Shown here in pieces: positions 7,316-15,950 of a stretch of DNA of 64,000 bases. Position 1 is the stretch's first letter. Every line of letters begins with the position of its first letter. The notes beneath the pieces are model-generated. The model made no database searches. It saw only the letters and a program-made list of their open reading frames with translations, and had not been told where the DNA came from. Source of the DNA: SABI01 sp028532915 (lineage in GTDB: Bacteria; Spirochaetota; Spirochaetia; Sphaerochaetales; Sphaerochaetaceae); contig OY781923.1 of the NCBI GenBank assembly GCA_963677225.1, positions 1 through 64,000 of the forward strand. The letters run 5' to 3'. Made by a program: the position numbers and the translations under genes.

Positions 7316-9331
7316 ATGAAAGAGCTAGTAATAATCGGCGGTGTCGCTGCCGGAGCAACTGCGGCAGCACGCGCACGGAGAATCGATAACAATGTGAATA
7401 TAACACTTCTTGAGGCAGGAGCTGATGTCTCATTCGCAAACTGCGGCCTTCCCTACTACATAGGAAAGGACATAGAATACCGCTCCTCTCTCATCATGGC
7501 GAGTAAAGAGACCTTCGATGAACAGTACAGAGTGAATGTACACACCAATACTCAGGCTCTGTCGGTAGATAGAGAGAAGAAAATCATCACTGCAGAGAAT
7601 ACGGAGACTGGAGAAAAGCTTAACTTCCCGTATGATGCCCTCATTCTGGCACAGGGAGGCAAACCTGTGGTCCCCCCTCTTCCCGGAGTCGATAAAAACC
7701 ATGTATTTCAGTTATGGACCCTCGATGATATGGACAGAATCGATTCTTTCATCAACGAAAAGGAACCGCAGAAAGCAGTCGTCATAGGCGGAGGTTTCAT
7801 CGGATTGGAGATGGTCGAAGCACTGGTAAAACGGGGTATCGACGTAACTCTAGTCGAGATGGCTTCCCAGGTGATGCCGAACCTTGAAGGGGAAATCGCA
7901 GGATTCATCACCAAGGAACTGCTTGATTATGGTGTCCAGCTCAAACTGAGCAAATCGGTGGATGCGATCGAAGATGACCATGTAGTTCTCAGTGACGGAT
8001 CCTCTGTAGAGGCAGATTTCGTGCTGCTCTCAATCGGAGTTAGACCAACACTGCAACTGGCAAAAGATTCAGGATTGGAAATGGGTTCACGGGGAGGACT
8101 GAAAGTATCGGATCGGATGCAGACAAGCGACCCTTCAATCTATGCTGCCGGCGATATGGTAGAGATAACCCACTCGGTTCTCGACAAAACAGTCCGTATG
8201 CCTCTTGCAGGTCCCGCCAACAGACAGGGAAGAATCGTGGCGGAGAATGCTCTGGGTGGAAACCGGACCTACAACGGAGCGATGGGCACTTCGGTAGTCA
8301 AGATCTTCGGCGCAGTTGCCGGATCGACAGGCATGAGCCTGAAGATCGCAAAGGACGCCGGATTCGATGCCGAAGCCGTTGTCGTCCATAAATCAAGTCA
8401 CACATCTTATTATCCCGGATCGGAGAAAGTGAGTCTGATGCTCATCTGGGACAGAAAGAGCGAAGAAGTCCTCGGAGCACAGGTTGCAGGAAGGATCGGA
8501 ATCGACAAACGTATAGACGTAGTTGCTACCGCGATCGCAGGAGGCCTGACTATACGGGATCTGGAAGAACTCGATCTTGCGTATGCACCGCCTTTCAACA
8601 GCCCCAACGGACCTGTCAACATGGTAGCTTTCACGGCGGTAAACCATCAGACAGACTTCAGTCCGTCGATTCTAGCTCAGGACCTCGAGACCTTCATCAG
8701 GGAAAAACAGCCTGTCGTCATCGACCTCAGAGATCCCATCAGCTTCTCGAAGGCCAACCTGAGAGGAAGCAACAACATCAGTCAGAATGACCTGAGAGAC
8801 AATATAGACAAACTGCCCGCAGGCCATCCGGTCCTTCTTATCAGCGACGACGGTCAGAAAGGACACGTCGCCCTCAGAATGCTGAAAGGAGCACAGGTTG
8901 ACGATGTATTCAACGTAAGCGGCGGCTTCATCTCGGTCGAACGGTATGCACGGGCCATCGGCTACAAACAACTCGATGTCTCGCTGTTCCCGATCGAAAA
9001 GAAATCAGTCAGCGACCTTGAATCAAAGAATGATGATTCAGTATCTGCCTCTGACGGGAACTCTGTTCAGAAGACTCAGGAAGGACCTCTCATCGTCGAC
9101 GTGAGAACTCCGATGGAATTCGCGATGGGAGCACATCCCAAAGCGATAAACATCGACCTTGACGGCCTTGCCCAATGGGCTCAGACCCTTGATGATAAAG
9201 ACCAGAAGATCATCCTGTACTGCGCTTCGGGAGCCAGATCGAGCTACGGAGTTCGGGTACTCGGTCAACTGGGATTCTCAAATGTTGAAAACGGAGGCAG
9301 CCTTCACAGCATGATGGCTTCCGGACTGTAA
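7316..9331 (+). CDS. CoA-disulfide reductase-like flavoprotein with two rhodanese domains
   Basis: 671 aa. Residues 1 to about 440 are an FAD/NAD(P)H pyridine nucleotide-disulfide oxidoreductase (FAD motif VIIGGVAAGATAAARAR; single redox Cys43 in SFANCGLPYY; NADH motif VIGGGFIGLE; second FAD motif YAAGD), the CoADR/Nox/Npr group. The first rhodanese-like domain (about 450-555) lacks a catalytic Cys: the loop is LLISDDGQKG. After a Ser/Asp-rich linker the last domain (about 588-671) has the active loop YCASGARSS. Members reduce CoA disulfide, persulfide or polysulfide using NAD(P)H; the terminal rhodanese would carry sulfane sulfur. GAGGAG precedes the ATG. A role in redox or sulfur stress is inferred. 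Confidence 0.88.
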   Translation: MKELVIIGGVAAGATAAARARRIDNNVNITLLEAGADVSFANCGLPYYIGKDIEYRSSLIMASKETFDEQYRVNVHTNTQALSVDREKKIITAENTETGEKLNFPYDALILAQGGKPVVPPLPGVDKNHVFQLWTLDDMDRIDSFINEKEPQKAVVIGGGFIGLEMVEALVKRGIDVTLVEMASQVMPNLEGEIAGFITKELLDYGVQLKLSKSVDAIEDDHVVLSDGSSVEADFVLLSIGVRPTLQLAKDSGLEMGSRGGLKVSDRMQTSDPSIYAAGDMVEITHSVLDKTVRMPLAGPANRQGRIVAENALGGNRTYNGAMGTSVVKIFGAVAGSTGMSLKIAKDAGFDAEAVVVHKSSHTSYYPGSEKVSLMLIWDRKSEEVLGAQVAGRIGIDKRIDVVATAIAGGLTIRDLEELDLAYAPPFNSPNGPVNMVAFTAVNHQTDFSPSILAQDLETFIREKQPVVIDLRDPISFSKANLRGSNNISQNDLRDNIDKLPAGHPVLLISDDGQKGHVALRMLKGAQVDDVFNVSGGFISVERYARAIGYKQLDVSLFPIEKKSVSDLESKNDDSVSASDGNSVQKTQEGPLIVDVRTPMEFAMGAHPKAINIDLDGLAQWAQTLDDKDQKIILYCASGARSSYGVRVLGQLGFSNVENGGSLHSMMASGL

Positions 9332-9377
9332 TCTGTATAATTAAAACACACTAACAGGTATCATTGTCTGTAAATAT

Positions 9378-9404
9378 GAAGCTTCCTGCAGCGCAGGAAG
9401 CTTC
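9378..9404 (+). terminator. Strong stem-loop after the CoA-disulfide-reductase gene
   Basis: Arms GAAGCTTCCTGC and GCAGGAAGCTTC form a perfect 12-bp stem with a 3-nt loop. The following bases are only moderately T-rich (GTTATATTTATC), so it may be an imperfect terminator or an mRNA 3'-end stabiliser. It separates the reductase gene from the TRAP/transketolase operon. Confidence 0.65.
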
Positions 9405-9463
9405 GTTATATTTATCGCTGTCCATCACTTAGGATGCATTATTTCCTGTTTAGAAAATATTTC

Positions 9464-9492
9464 TTGACAGATGTGATTTTGTGCCACACACT
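9464..9492 (+). promoter_or_regulatory. Candidate promoter of the transketolase/TRAP operon
   Basis: A consensus TTGACA (9464-9469) is followed 17 bp later by a poor -10 (CACACT, 9487-9492). The strong -35 with a weak -10 suggests a regulated promoter. The large palindrome begins at the very next base. Confidence 0.4.
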
Positions 9493-9521
9493 AAACATAC
9501 GACGTATGACGTCTTATGTTT
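9493..9521. promoter_or_regulatory. 29-bp near-perfect palindrome, probable operator
   Basis: Outer arms AAACATA and TATGTTT and inner arms GACGT and ACGTC surround a central ATG. Twelve of fourteen symmetric positions pair. It lies between the -10 region and the ribosome-binding site of the first operon gene, where a bound repressor blocks transcription. The FadR-type regulator encoded at the operon end (16378) is the likely ligand, since its family binds two-fold-symmetric sites of this kind. A half-site-like AACATAC also occurs upstream of the regulator gene (about 16313), which could mean autoregulation (inference). Confidence 0.65.
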
Positions 9522-9542
9522 AAGCAAAAAGGAGCGCATACT

Positions 9543-10217
9543 GTGAAACATAAAATTGCAGCGATCTACACCGGAGCAGCGTTAGTCAAACCGCTATCGG
9601 ACCTCTTGAATGAAATCCTTCCCGGATATCAGGTCATGAATATACTTGATGACAGCATGATTGCAGATATCATCTCTGCCGGAGAACTGACGAAGGATGT
9701 AAAACGCAGACTCTACGGTTACTATGAAATCGCCTGCGCCTCCGGTGCCGAGCTCATTTTGAATACATGCTCGTCCATTGGAGATGCAGTGTACGGAGCA
9801 CGCGAGTTCATGCCTGTCCCGATTGTGAGAATAGACGAAGCAATGAGCCGTAAAGCGATAGAGACAGCTGATTCTATCGCTGTGCTTGCAACCTTACCGA
9901 CGACTCTCGATCCGACGATCAGACTGCTTGAATCATATGCACGTGATAGCGGAAAGAAGATCAGCATAGTCTCAGGACTTGCCGAAGGAGCGTTCAGCGC
10001 GATAACCGCAGGAGACGGAGAGACTCATGACCGTCTTATTTCAGAGACCGCCCAGAAAGTCGCGCTTACATGTGATGTGATTCTTCTTGCACAGGGTTCT
10101 ATGGCAAGAATGGAAGAACCCCTACGACAACTAACAGGAAAAACTGTTTTCTCCAGTCCGCGCACAGGAATCGAAATGGTCAAAGAGATTCTGGAGGGAC
10201 AAAATAATGAAAACTGA
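9543..10217 (+). CDS. Aspartate/glutamate racemase-fold protein
   Basis: 224 aa, Asp/Glu/hydantoin racemase superfamily. The first active-site Cys is present (LNTCSSIGD, about residue 78). The position of the second, normally GC-T/G-E, reads LLAQGSMARM with no Cys, so the two-base racemase mechanism cannot work as usual. Decarboxylase members (AMDase type) also use one Cys, though on the other side. The start is GTG at 9543, supported by AAGGAG at 8 nt; an ATG at 9516 lies inside the palindrome and is rejected. It overlaps the transketolase gene by 11 bp, so it belongs to the catabolic operon. The reaction is unknown. Confidence 0.75.
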   Translation: MKHKIAAIYTGAALVKPLSDLLNEILPGYQVMNILDDSMIADIISAGELTKDVKRRLYGYYEIACASGAELILNTCSSIGDAVYGAREFMPVPIVRIDEAMSRKAIETADSIAVLATLPTTLDPTIRLLESYARDSGKKISIVSGLAEGAFSAITAGDGETHDRLISETAQKVALTCDVILLAQGSMARMEEPLRQLTGKTVFSSPRTGIEMVKEILEGQNNEN

Positions 10218-11031
10218 TATTCAACACCTGAATGATTGTGCCCGTCAGATCAGAAAAGACGTGGTGGAGATGGTTTACCGTTCAAAAGACGGACATCCTT
10301 CTCCTTCATTTTCTGCCGCGGACATCATCGCCGCCTTGTATTTCCATATCATGAGGGTCGATCCGAAAAACCCTCTCTGGGAAGAAAGAGACAGATTCGT
10401 GTTATCTAAAGGACATGCCTGTCCCGCTCTCTATGCGGCTCTGGCCAGAAGAGGTTTCTTTCCTCCTGAAGAGCTCACGACTCTGAGATTTCTTCATTCG
10501 AATCTGCAGGGACACCCATATCAGCCTAAAACCAGAGGGCTTGATGCGACGACAGGGTCTCTTGGTAACGGTGTTTCGGTAGCCCTCGGTATCGCTCTTG
10601 CCGGAAGGATCCGGAAAAAAGAGTATCAGGTGTACGCAATAACAGGTGACGGAGAACTGGGAGAAGGACTGATCTGGGAATCTGCTATGGCGGCATCCCA
10701 TCACAAGGTCTCTAATCTTACCGTATTCATAGACAACAACAACTATCAGAGCGGAGGGACTATAGAAGAGATCAGCGGTACATATCCTATCGACGAGAAA
10801 TGGCACTCCTTCGGGTGGCATGTACAGTCCATCGATGGTCATGATATCTCTCAGATCCTTGAAGCCGTCGATAACGCCCATCAGGTTTCAGACCGCCCTT
10901 CGGTGATCATAGCGAAGACGATCAAAGGATATGGACTCTCGTACATGATCGGAGACAACAGCTGGCACAAACGGGTTTATACCGATGAAGAGTATGCTCA
11001 GGCAATGGAAGAACTTGGAGGAAAGGCATGA
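10207..11031 (+). CDS. Transketolase, N-terminal (thiamine-diphosphate) subunit
   Basis: 274 aa, corresponding to the first third of a full transketolase. It shows the opening DIIAALYFHIM segment, the SKGHACPALYAAL motif, GSLGNGVSVALGIALAGR, and the thiamine-diphosphate/Mg site GDGELGEGLIWESAM followed by DNNNYQSGG. It pairs with the C-terminal subunit encoded next (4-bp ATGA overlap) to transfer two-carbon ketol units between sugars. Split transketolases are common in bacterial catabolic clusters. Standing next to a transaldolase and a TRAP importer, it probably breaks down an imported compound rather than serving the general pentose phosphate pathway (inference). Confidence 0.93.
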   Translation: MKTDIQHLNDCARQIRKDVVEMVYRSKDGHPSPSFSAADIIAALYFHIMRVDPKNPLWEERDRFVLSKGHACPALYAALARRGFFPPEELTTLRFLHSNLQGHPYQPKTRGLDATTGSLGNGVSVALGIALAGRIRKKEYQVYAITGDGELGEGLIWESAMAASHHKVSNLTVFIDNNNYQSGGTIEEISGTYPIDEKWHSFGWHVQSIDGHDISQILEAVDNAHQVSDRPSVIIAKTIKGYGLSYMIGDNSWHKRVYTDEEYAQAMEELGGKA

Positions 11032-11990
11032 AGAAAGTGGTCGACAGCACTCGGGTCGGATTCAGAGACGGACTGATCGAACTCGCAGAAAAACGGGAAG
11101 ATATAGTATTCGTATCGACAGATTCCCTGAAAGTCGTGAAAGGAGAGCCTTTTCTCGAGAAATGGCCAGACAAAGTGATAGAACTGGGTATCAGCGAACA
11201 GAATGGAGTCGGTGTTTGTTCCGGCCTGGCATCAAGCGGATTGATACCGTATATCTGCACTTATGCAGGCTTTCTGACAATGAGAGCCTGTGAGCAGATG
11301 AGGACATTCGTAGCATATCCGAAATTGAAAGTCAGGTTTGTCGGAGCGAACGGTGGTCTGCACGGAGGAAACAGAGAAGGAGTAAGCCACCAGTTTATCG
11401 AAGATATCGGGCTGCTCAGAACGATACCGGGATTCTCTATACTGTGCCCCGCTGACGGGGAACAGGTCAGAAAGGCAATCGTTGCAAGTGTAGATATCGC
11501 CGGTCCCGTCTACATAAGGATTGGAAGCGGAAAAGAGGAAAAAGTATTCGGATCCGATCAGCCTTTCCCTTTAGGGAAGATACGGGTCATGCAAGACAAC
11601 GGAAATAAGGTGGCTCTTTTCGCTCACGGATTTGTTCTCAACAGAGTCCTAAAAGCCGCAGAAATACTTGCAGAAAAAGGTATAGGAGCAAAGGTCGTAG
11701 AGGTTGCGACCGTAAAGCCCCTTGATCGGGAAGGTATCAAAGATATTCTCGCCCAGACAGGATGTGCCGTGACCATAGAAGATCATACGATCATTGGCGG
11801 CCTGGGAAGTGCGATAGCTGAGGTGATAGCGGAAGAATCACCTGCAGTTCTTTCACGACTCGGACTTCAGGACACCTACGGAGAATCAGGATTCCCCGAA
11901 GAGCTGCTGGATGCATATGGAATGTCGGTCGAAAACATCGTCGCCTGTGCAGAATCGGTTATCAGAAAAAAGGAAAAACAACGACAATAG
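11028..11990 (+). CDS. Transketolase, C-terminal (pyrimidine-binding) subunit
   Basis: 320 aa, containing the Pyr domain and the C-terminal domain of transketolase. Seen: the catalytic Glu region ELGISEQNGVGVCSGLA, the FLTMRACEQMRTFVAYP stretch, GANGGLHGGNREGVSHQFIEDIGLLRTIPG, and the C-terminal half with VVEVATVKPLDREGI and TIEDHTIIGGLGSAIAEV. Together with the preceding gene it completes one heterodimeric enzyme. ATGA overlap with the upstream stop implies coupled translation. The stop is followed by small hairpins (11981-12015) and then the TRAP binding-protein gene. Confidence 0.93.
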   Translation: MKKVVDSTRVGFRDGLIELAEKREDIVFVSTDSLKVVKGEPFLEKWPDKVIELGISEQNGVGVCSGLASSGLIPYICTYAGFLTMRACEQMRTFVAYPKLKVRFVGANGGLHGGNREGVSHQFIEDIGLLRTIPGFSILCPADGEQVRKAIVASVDIAGPVYIRIGSGKEEKVFGSDQPFPLGKIRVMQDNGNKVALFAHGFVLNRVLKAAEILAEKGIGAKVVEVATVKPLDREGIKDILAQTGCAVTIEDHTIIGGLGSAIAEVIAEESPAVLSRLGLQDTYGESGFPEELLDAYGMSVENIVACAESVIRKKEKQRQ

Positions 11991-12015
11991 TCGTTTGCTA
12001 TACATTATAGTATAG
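11981..12015 (+). repeat. Paired small stem-loops upstream of the TRAP binding-protein gene
   Basis: ACGAC-aata-GTCGT (11981-11994) overlaps the transketolase stop region, and CTATAC/GTATAG (11998-12015) follows with a 6-nt loop. They precede the AAGGAG of the binding-protein gene and could mark an RNA-processing site or a secondary promoter. Function not shown by sequence alone. Confidence 0.35.
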
Positions 12016-12029
12016 AAAAGGAGTGTTTT

Positions 12030-13052
12030 ATGAAAAAAGGAATGACTGTCTTATTGGTTTTGATTACAGTCTGTTCGTTTGTGTTTGCCGCAGGGCAGAC
12101 AGAATCTTCAGGTCCGACCGCTGAAAAGCCTCTGGTCCTCCGTTACGCGCATATGAATGCTGCCAACAGCCCCAACGGACTTCAGGCAGATTACTTTGCA
12201 AAGAGGATCGCAGAAGAGACAGACGGAGCCATCAAAATCGAAGTGTATCCCGGATCCCAGCTCGGAACTATAACGGAGATGGCAGAGATGGTCTCTCAGG
12301 GAAGTGTGGCACTGCATCATAATACATACGGAGGACTGCAGCCTCTCCTGGAAGATCTCGGCCTGTTTGATACTCCATACCTGTATCGTGATGTCGATCA
12401 TCTTCTGAAAGCAACAAACCCTGACACATCCCCGGTATTGAAAGAACTGAATGAAGAGCTTATTGAAACAAGAAACGTGAGAATCCTTTATTCTTTCTAC
12501 TTCGGAACCAGAAATCTTACAACAAATTCTCCAGTCTATTCGCCGGCTGATCTTTCAGGAAAGAAGATCCGTGCCATACCTTCACCCATCTACATGGCAG
12601 CAGTCGAAGGGATGGGAGCAGTAGCAGTTCCGGTCGACTGGGCAGAAGTCCCCGTCGCATTGTCTACCGGTGTAGCGAACGGCCAGGAGAACCCCGTGAG
12701 CGTTCTCGTCTCGAACAATCTGTATGATGTTCAGGATTATCTCATGCTCACAAATCATATTATGGGATCGGAACCGGTTGTGATCAATGAAAGTGTATGG
12801 CAGAAATTGTCTGATGACCACAAGGAAATCTTCAGAAACGTCGCTTCTGAAACTCGCGAATGGGCATCGAATTATGTGCTCAACAGTGAAGAAGCAGATC
12901 TTCAGACGCTGGCAGATAAAGGAATGACGATCATAGGACCCGAACAGGGTCTTCAGGTTGATGCATTCAGAGCGTCTGTAGAAAAAATCGTGGACGACCG
13001 CTTCGGAGACAAGTGGGGAGTCTATTACGATCAAATCCGCAGTCTGAAATAG
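12030..13052 (+). CDS. TRAP transporter solute-binding protein, DctP family
   Basis: Extracytoplasmic binding protein (340 aa). The signal peptide ends at VFAAGQTES without a lipobox Cys. Family features: LRYAHMNAANSPNGLQADYFA at the start, the segment GKKIRAIPSPIYM containing the Arg that normally salt-bridges a substrate carboxylate, and VALSTGVANGQENP. This points to an acidic ligand such as a sugar acid or hydroxy acid (family knowledge plus inference). AAGGAG precedes the ATG. It is separated from the membrane subunits by a long stem-loop, as in many importer operons where the binding protein is made in excess. Confidence 0.92.
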   Translation: MKKGMTVLLVLITVCSFVFAAGQTESSGPTAEKPLVLRYAHMNAANSPNGLQADYFAKRIAEETDGAIKIEVYPGSQLGTITEMAEMVSQGSVALHHNTYGGLQPLLEDLGLFDTPYLYRDVDHLLKATNPDTSPVLKELNEELIETRNVRILYSFYFGTRNLTTNSPVYSPADLSGKKIRAIPSPIYMAAVEGMGAVAVPVDWAEVPVALSTGVANGQENPVSVLVSNNLYDVQDYLMLTNHIMGSEPVVINESVWQKLSDDHKEIFRNVASETREWASNYVLNSEEADLQTLADKGMTIIGPEQGLQVDAFRASVEKIVDDRFGDKWGVYYDQIRSLK

Positions 13053-13070
13053 CCGAAAAAGAAAAACATT

Positions 13071-13110
13071 CCGGAAGGCCGTGATTGGTTCCTCTGATCA
13101 CGGCATCCGG
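13071..13110 (+). repeat. Long intercistronic stem-loop between dctP and dctQ
   Basis: CCGGA/TCCGG outer arms and CCGTGAT/ATCACGG inner arms form an interrupted stem with an 11-nt loop. No U tract follows, so it is not a classic terminator. It more likely protects the upstream dctP mRNA or partly attenuates, giving more binding protein than membrane subunits (inference). Confidence 0.6.
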
Positions 13111-13129
13111 TTTATCTGGAGAACCTTAC

Positions 13130-13606
13130 ATGCAAAATATCATTAAAAAGACCAGCAGGATATTAGAGACGGTGTCTTTAATATTTCTGATCCTCCTGTT
13201 CGGATGCGTTCTGACTCAGATTATCATGAGGAACTTTTTCAACAGCGGATCTGTCATCATAGAAGAGCTTGCCCGATATAGTCTCGTTTCTCTTGTATTT
13301 CTTATGATCCCGGTACTGATTGTTGATAAGCAGCATATCATCGTAGATCTTGTCACTTCACGGCTCCCGAAGAAACTGCAATGGATATTCGAACTGCTTG
13401 GTGAAGGATGTTCATTTCTTATGGCGTTGTTCCTTCTTCTTTCAGTCAATCAGGTTCTCTCAAAAAACTGGAGCGTGAAGACTCCTGCGATGAGAATGCC
13501 CAATTACATCATGTATATCCCGATTGTCATCGGTATCGCGTTTACAGCCGTTGCCGCATTGTCTTTCATCATCACACTGCTTAAGAACGGAGGTAATACA
13601 AAATGA
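13130..13606 (+). CDS. TRAP transporter small membrane subunit, DctQ family
   Basis: 158 aa with four hydrophobic segments, the small-subunit topology. The segment MRNFFNSGSVIIEELARYSLV with conserved EE-AR followed by HIIVDLV is the DctQ signature. The frame opens upstream, but GGAG 8 nt before the ATG at 13130 fixes the start. It overlaps the large subunit gene by 4 bp (ATGA). With DctM it forms the sodium-coupled inner-membrane carrier served by the DctP protein. Confidence 0.9.
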   Translation: MQNIIKKTSRILETVSLIFLILLFGCVLTQIIMRNFFNSGSVIIEELARYSLVSLVFLMIPVLIVDKQHIIVDLVTSRLPKKLQWIFELLGEGCSFLMALFLLLSVNQVLSKNWSVKTPAMRMPNYIMYIPIVIGIAFTAVAALSFIITLLKNGGNTK

Positions 13607-14883
13607 GCGGAACAATAATCATCCTGCTGTTTCTTACATGTATTCTTGCGGGTCTTCCGATCGCTTTCAGCATGAGTCTACCTGCCGCCTTATATCTGAT
13701 AATCAATAATATCCCGGTGAGCGTGATGGTGCAGAGAATGGTGGCGAGTTTGAATTCGTTTCCGCTTCTTGCAGTCCCTCTGTTCATCCTTGCTGCAGGA
13801 CTCATGAACAATTCAGGGATCACGAGCCGCCTGTTCGAGTTCTCGAAGTTACTGGTAGGCCGCCTGAAGGGAGGACTGGCCCAGGTCAATATCGTCGCAT
13901 CTCTGATCTTTGCCGGGATCAGCGGCGCAGCTCTTGCAGACGTCGGAGGTTTGGGGAATATCGAAATAGATGCAATGGAAAAACAGAATTATCCGAAGGA
14001 GGATTCTGCGGCGATAACAGCCGCTTCAGCTGTTGTCGGACCAATCTTCCCTCCCAGTATTCCCCTGATAATCTACGGCTCGGCTGCAGAAACCTCGGCA
14101 ATGCGTCTTCTCATCGCAGGAATACTCCCGGCTCTCATCATTGTTGCTCTTCTTATGCTTCAGGTGGGATTCTTCGCCAGAAGAAAGAATTATCCGAAAG
14201 GCGTCGTCGGAAAATATACCCTAAAAGAAGTGTTTACCATCATCCGGCGGGGAGGCCCTGCAATGCTCATGCCTATTATGCTCATGGTCGGCATGCTCAG
14301 CGGATATTTCTCTCCCACCGAAGTCGGGGCGATCACTGTAACCTATGCACTTATTCTGAGCGCGATATATAAAGAACTCAGCCTGAAAGGATTGATCAAA
14401 GTTCTGAAAGAAACTCTGCGTTCTACCGTCAGCGTTCTTTTCATCGTCGCTTCTGCCGCGATCTTTGCATGGATCCTCACAGTGGAACAACTGCCTCAGC
14501 ATGTTTCGAATCTGATGCTGACGGTCTCCTCAAGTCCATATGTTCTGCTTCTGATAGCAAACATCGTCCTGCTGATTACGGGAATGTTCATCGAGACGAC
14601 GGCAGCTATCATGGTTCTTACTCCGATTCTGCTGCCTCCTTTAGTGGCTGCCGGTGTAAGCCCCATCCATTTCGGGGTGGTCATGGTTCTGAACCTGATG
14701 ATAGGAATGATCTCACCTCCGGTAGGAATGAGTGTCTATATGCTGTCTCCTATCGTAAAACTGCCCGTAGAAAAGATCTTCAAAGCTGTCGCACCATACT
14801 TCATAACACTGCTTCTTGCTTTGATCATCGTCACATATTTACCACAGATAAGTCTTTTGCTTCCGAATGCAATGTTTAATTGA
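13603..14883 (+). CDS. TRAP transporter large membrane subunit, DctM family
   Basis: 426 aa, about 12 hydrophobic segments: the transport channel of the TRAP importer. Motifs include LAVPLFILAAGLMNNSGI, SLIFAGISGAALADVGGLG with the following EIDAMEK, and AVVGPIFPPSIPLIIYGS, all characteristic of DctM (ion transporter superfamily). The gene is translationally coupled to the small subunit. It ends 17 bp before the transaldolase start, so uptake and metabolism are transcribed together. Confidence 0.93.
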   Translation: MSGTIIILLFLTCILAGLPIAFSMSLPAALYLIINNIPVSVMVQRMVASLNSFPLLAVPLFILAAGLMNNSGITSRLFEFSKLLVGRLKGGLAQVNIVASLIFAGISGAALADVGGLGNIEIDAMEKQNYPKEDSAAITAASAVVGPIFPPSIPLIIYGSAAETSAMRLLIAGILPALIIVALLMLQVGFFARRKNYPKGVVGKYTLKEVFTIIRRGGPAMLMPIMLMVGMLSGYFSPTEVGAITVTYALILSAIYKELSLKGLIKVLKETLRSTVSVLFIVASAAIFAWILTVEQLPQHVSNLMLTVSSSPYVLLLIANIVLLITGMFIETTAAIMVLTPILLPPLVAAGVSPIHFGVVMVLNLMIGMISPPVGMSVYMLSPIVKLPVEKIFKAVAPYFITLLLALIIVTYLPQISLLLPNAMFN

Positions 14884-14900
14884 ACAAAAGGAGAACCCTC

Positions 14901-15950
14901 ATGTATAACACCGGATATTTCCAACGCGTAAAAAAAACCACAGCGACACGATTCTGGATTAACAATCCCACAATCGAAGATGCAGTGAAAGCCATCGAAG
15001 CAGGTGCCGTCGGTTGTACGACAAACCCGAGCTATGTTTCCAAACTGTTGAAATCTCCCTCCGACAGAGCTTATGTGACACGAACTATCAGACTTCTGTC
15101 TCCGTATATCGAAGATAATTCAGAACTTGCCGCGATGGTACAAAGAATCATGGTGAGCAGACTCAGTGATCTGTTTATGCCCATGTACGAAAGCAGTGAA
15201 GGAAGATACGGGTTTGTTACAATACAAAGCAACCCCTACCATGAAGAAGATGCATCCGCCATCATTGCGGATGGTATCGAGAACCGTAAGATAGGTGATA
15301 ACATCATGGTGAAAATTCCTGTGACCGCATACGGTATCGAAGCGATCAGAACTCTCGCAGGAAAAGGGACACCCACTATGGCCACCGAGGTCATGAGTCT
15401 TTCACAGGCTATTTCAATTGCTGAAGCCTATCGTGAGACGACGCAGGAACTGAAAGAACAGCCTCCGTTCTTCCTTACACATATCACCGGGATTCTGGAT
15501 GATCATTTCAAACGGGTAATAAGGAACGAGAATATTCAGATCTCTGATGAAGCAGTGCGCGCTGCCGGATTATCGATCGCGAAGAAACAGTACAAATTAC
15601 TCAAAGAACGAAACTATCCCGGAACAATGATCGGCGGCGGCGCAAGGAAACTCGAGGACTTCACGGAACTTGTCGGCGGAGATCTTCATATAACGATCAA
15701 CTGGAAAGGGACCGCAGAAACGCTGATCGAACAGGATATGGATGTCGTGTCGAGAATTGACGACATCCCTGAAGATTCGATCATCGCGGAACTGAAAGAG
15801 AAACTCTCCGATTATAGAAGAGCATACGCCGAAGACGGCATGAAAGAGAGTGAATATTATGATTTCGGAGGAGTAGAACTGTTCCGTTCCTCATTTGTGA
15901 AGGGATGGGATGTTCTGGTCGAATACATCAAAAAGGTAAGGAGACAGTAA
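14901..15950 (+). CDS. Transaldolase family protein
   Basis: 349 aa. Class I aldolase of the transaldolase / fructose-6-phosphate aldolase superfamily, which transfers or releases three-carbon dihydroxyacetone units. Visible: GAVGCTTNPSYVSKLL at the start of the barrel, the Schiff-base lysine in VKIPVTAYGIEAI, FFLTHITGILDDH, and the late GGGARKLEDFTELVGGD. It is longer than simple FSA enzymes (about 220 aa) and similar in length to TalB, but with its own C-terminal extension. Start: the frame begins at a TTG, but AGGAG 7 nt before the ATG at 14901 decides it. The stop overlaps the cupin start by one base. Confidence 0.88.
   Translation: MYNTGYFQRVKKTTATRFWINNPTIEDAVKAIEAGAVGCTTNPSYVSKLLKSPSDRAYVTRTIRLLSPYIEDNSELAAMVQRIMVSRLSDLFMPMYESSEGRYGFVTIQSNPYHEEDASAIIADGIENRKIGDNIMVKIPVTAYGIEAIRTLAGKGTPTMATEVMSLSQAISIAEAYRETTQELKEQPPFFLTHITGILDDHFKRVIRNENIQISDEAVRAAGLSIAKKQYKLLKERNYPGTMIGGGARKLEDFTELVGGDLHITINWKGTAETLIEQDMDVVSRIDDIPEDSIIAELKEKLSDYRRAYAEDGMKESEYYDFGGVELFRSSFVKGWDVLVEYIKKVRRQ

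Noticed and set aside
9516..9542. Longer start (ATG at 9516) for the racemase-fold gene
   Set aside because: It lies within the 29-bp palindrome, and the AAGGAG with correct spacing supports GTG at 9543.
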